Shown: positions 63,439 to 64,000 of the stretch, piece after piece
Position numbering within the stretch: position 1 is the first letter of the stretch
How the letters are laid out: every line of letters starts with the position of its first letter
DNA from: Rothia sp. ZJ932
GTDB lineage: Bacteria > Actinomycetota > Actinomycetes > Actinomycetales > Micrococcaceae
Length of the DNA: 64,000 nt
Assembly: GCF_016924835.1 (NCBI RefSeq)
Contig: NZ_CP070480.1
Span: 124,001-188,000 of the forward strand
Reading direction: 5' to 3'
Notes under the pieces: generated by a model
The model's database searches: none
Told to the model about the DNA's origin: nothing
The model's input: only the letters and a program-made list of their open reading frames with translations
Program-made: the position numbers and the translations under genes

Positions 63439-64000
63439 CTATTCGGTGGGTGCTTTGTAAACCTTTACGTTCAGCACCTTCGGGTGTACCGTGGCGTGCA
63501 GGCTAGCTGCTTCACCCACAATGTCGCCATCTACCTCAACGGGCTGCGGATCTTTCAGGAAGTCCAGGTGAACCTCCTCGCCCACAATATGCTCAAGTAC
63601 CGGGGTGCGCCCGCCAAACTGGCGGGTAGCGATACGAATAACGAGGTTCAGCCAACCCAGCAGGGTACGCGGTGACAGCACAATAACCTCAAGTTTGCCG
63701 TCGGACGCGGTGGTGGTAGACGCCAGATTAATACCGCCCTGAATCTCACCGCAGTTGGCGATTAGAACTCCGCGCATCTTGCGCCCAAAAGATTTCTGCC
63801 CATCAATGGTGATACGCACGCGCTTACGCCGAGCCAACAGGTGCTTACCAGCAGCCACAAAGTAGGCAATAGAACCGAACTTAGATTTAAGGTCGGGGTC
63901 TGTGTCGGTCATAACCAGCGCATCAAAACCAGCACCACCCATCACCAGAAAGTCGCGCCGGCCGCGGCTACCGTCAGAGAACACCGTATTGAGCCGCACC
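63439..64000 (-). CDS. Diacylglycerol kinase-like lipid kinase (C-terminal part)
   Basis: At least 186 C-terminal residues, cut by the window end. DFLVMGGAGFDALVM, GVLIANCGEIQGGINLASTT and VEVDGDIVGEAA are characteristic of the C-terminal beta-sandwich domain of DagK/YegS-type kinases, which phosphorylate diacylglycerol or related lipids at the membrane. The catalytic N-terminal domain lies outside. It ends about 40 nt upstream of the pheA promoter on the same strand. Confidence 0.82.
   Translation of the reverse strand, partial: VRLNTVFSDGSRGRRDFLVMGGAGFDALVMTDTDPDLKSKFGSIAYFVAAGKHLLARRKRVRITIDGQKSFGRKMRGVLIANCGEIQGGINLASTTTASDGKLEVIVLSPRTLLGWLNLVIRIATRQFGGRTPVLEHIVGEEVHLDFLKDPQPVEVDGDIVGEAASLHATVHPKVLNVKVYKAPTE

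Noticed and set aside
1-64000. CRISPR arrays, prophage structural genes, rRNA genes and known riboswitch leaders
   Set aside because: No regularly spaced repeats, no phage capsid or tail genes, no rRNA-like segments and no leader I could match to a riboswitch class were seen on either strand.

Overview
The window looks like chromosomal DNA of a mid-GC actinobacterium of the family Micrococcaceae, most likely Rothia. This rests on FprA-type reductase, the long (about 480 aa) glyceraldehyde-3-phosphate dehydrogenase, class II aldolase followed by a DUF3151 gene, the Glu-Asp-Phe tRNA cluster, and many start codons lying 6-8 nt after a -10-like hexamer (leaderless genes). The genus is an inference from gene content and base composition; no search was run.

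Region 1 (1-38125) is mostly core metabolism. It holds fprA, a sugar-lactone oxidase, a secreted LGFP protein, a universal stress protein, three tRNAs, an Xre/DUF2975 pair with a clear operator palindrome, exonuclease III, two crotonase-family enzymes, a molybdo-oxidoreductase group (DUF6457-fdhD-fdhF), gapB, a PfkB kinase, PEBP, HAD phosphatase, a GDPD, a uracil/xanthine permease, a complete Mrp Na+/H+ antiporter operon (fused A/B, then C-G), a peptide transporter, phosphoglucomutase, rhodanese, pabB, DoxX, pyrE and a TrmH methyltransferase. Inside it, at 32.9-35.9 kb, is a decayed lactococcin-972-type bacteriocin locus: the structural gene and the large membrane protein are both broken, while the ABC ATPase is intact.

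Region 2 (about 38.2-50.4 kb) is an acquired island. From left to right it holds an IS3-family copy (IS-A), an AT-rich two-gene BcgI-like Type IIB restriction-modification system, a Tn554-like recombination module (tnpC, tnpB, tnpA, all on the minus strand) whose tnpB is split by a second identical IS copy (IS-B), and a two-gene unit made of an unrecognised 271-aa protein and an Xre-ImmA/IrrE metalloprotease. Removing IS-B and one 6-bp target repeat restores tnpB in frame.

Region 3 (50.4-64.0 kb) returns to core genes: a PadR regulator next to a broken membrane gene, a DASS anion symporter, fba, DUF3151, alanine dehydrogenase with a probable ald remnant beside it, an APC permease, prephenate dehydratase, and a diacylglycerol-kinase-like gene cut by the window end. 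Between 59.7 and 62.3 kb lies a gene graveyard. An AbiEi-like N-terminal fragment and a DUF559-like nuclease C-terminal fragment, in the same orientation, flank about 2 kb with a frameshifted membrane protein and a hypothetical gene whose second to fourth codons form a C8 run.

The most interesting items are the defence-rich mobile island (Type IIB RM plus an unknown/ImmA-IrrE pair carried beside a Tn554-like recombinase trio), the broken bacteriocin locus, and the accumulation of homopolymer frameshifts confined to accessory genes.
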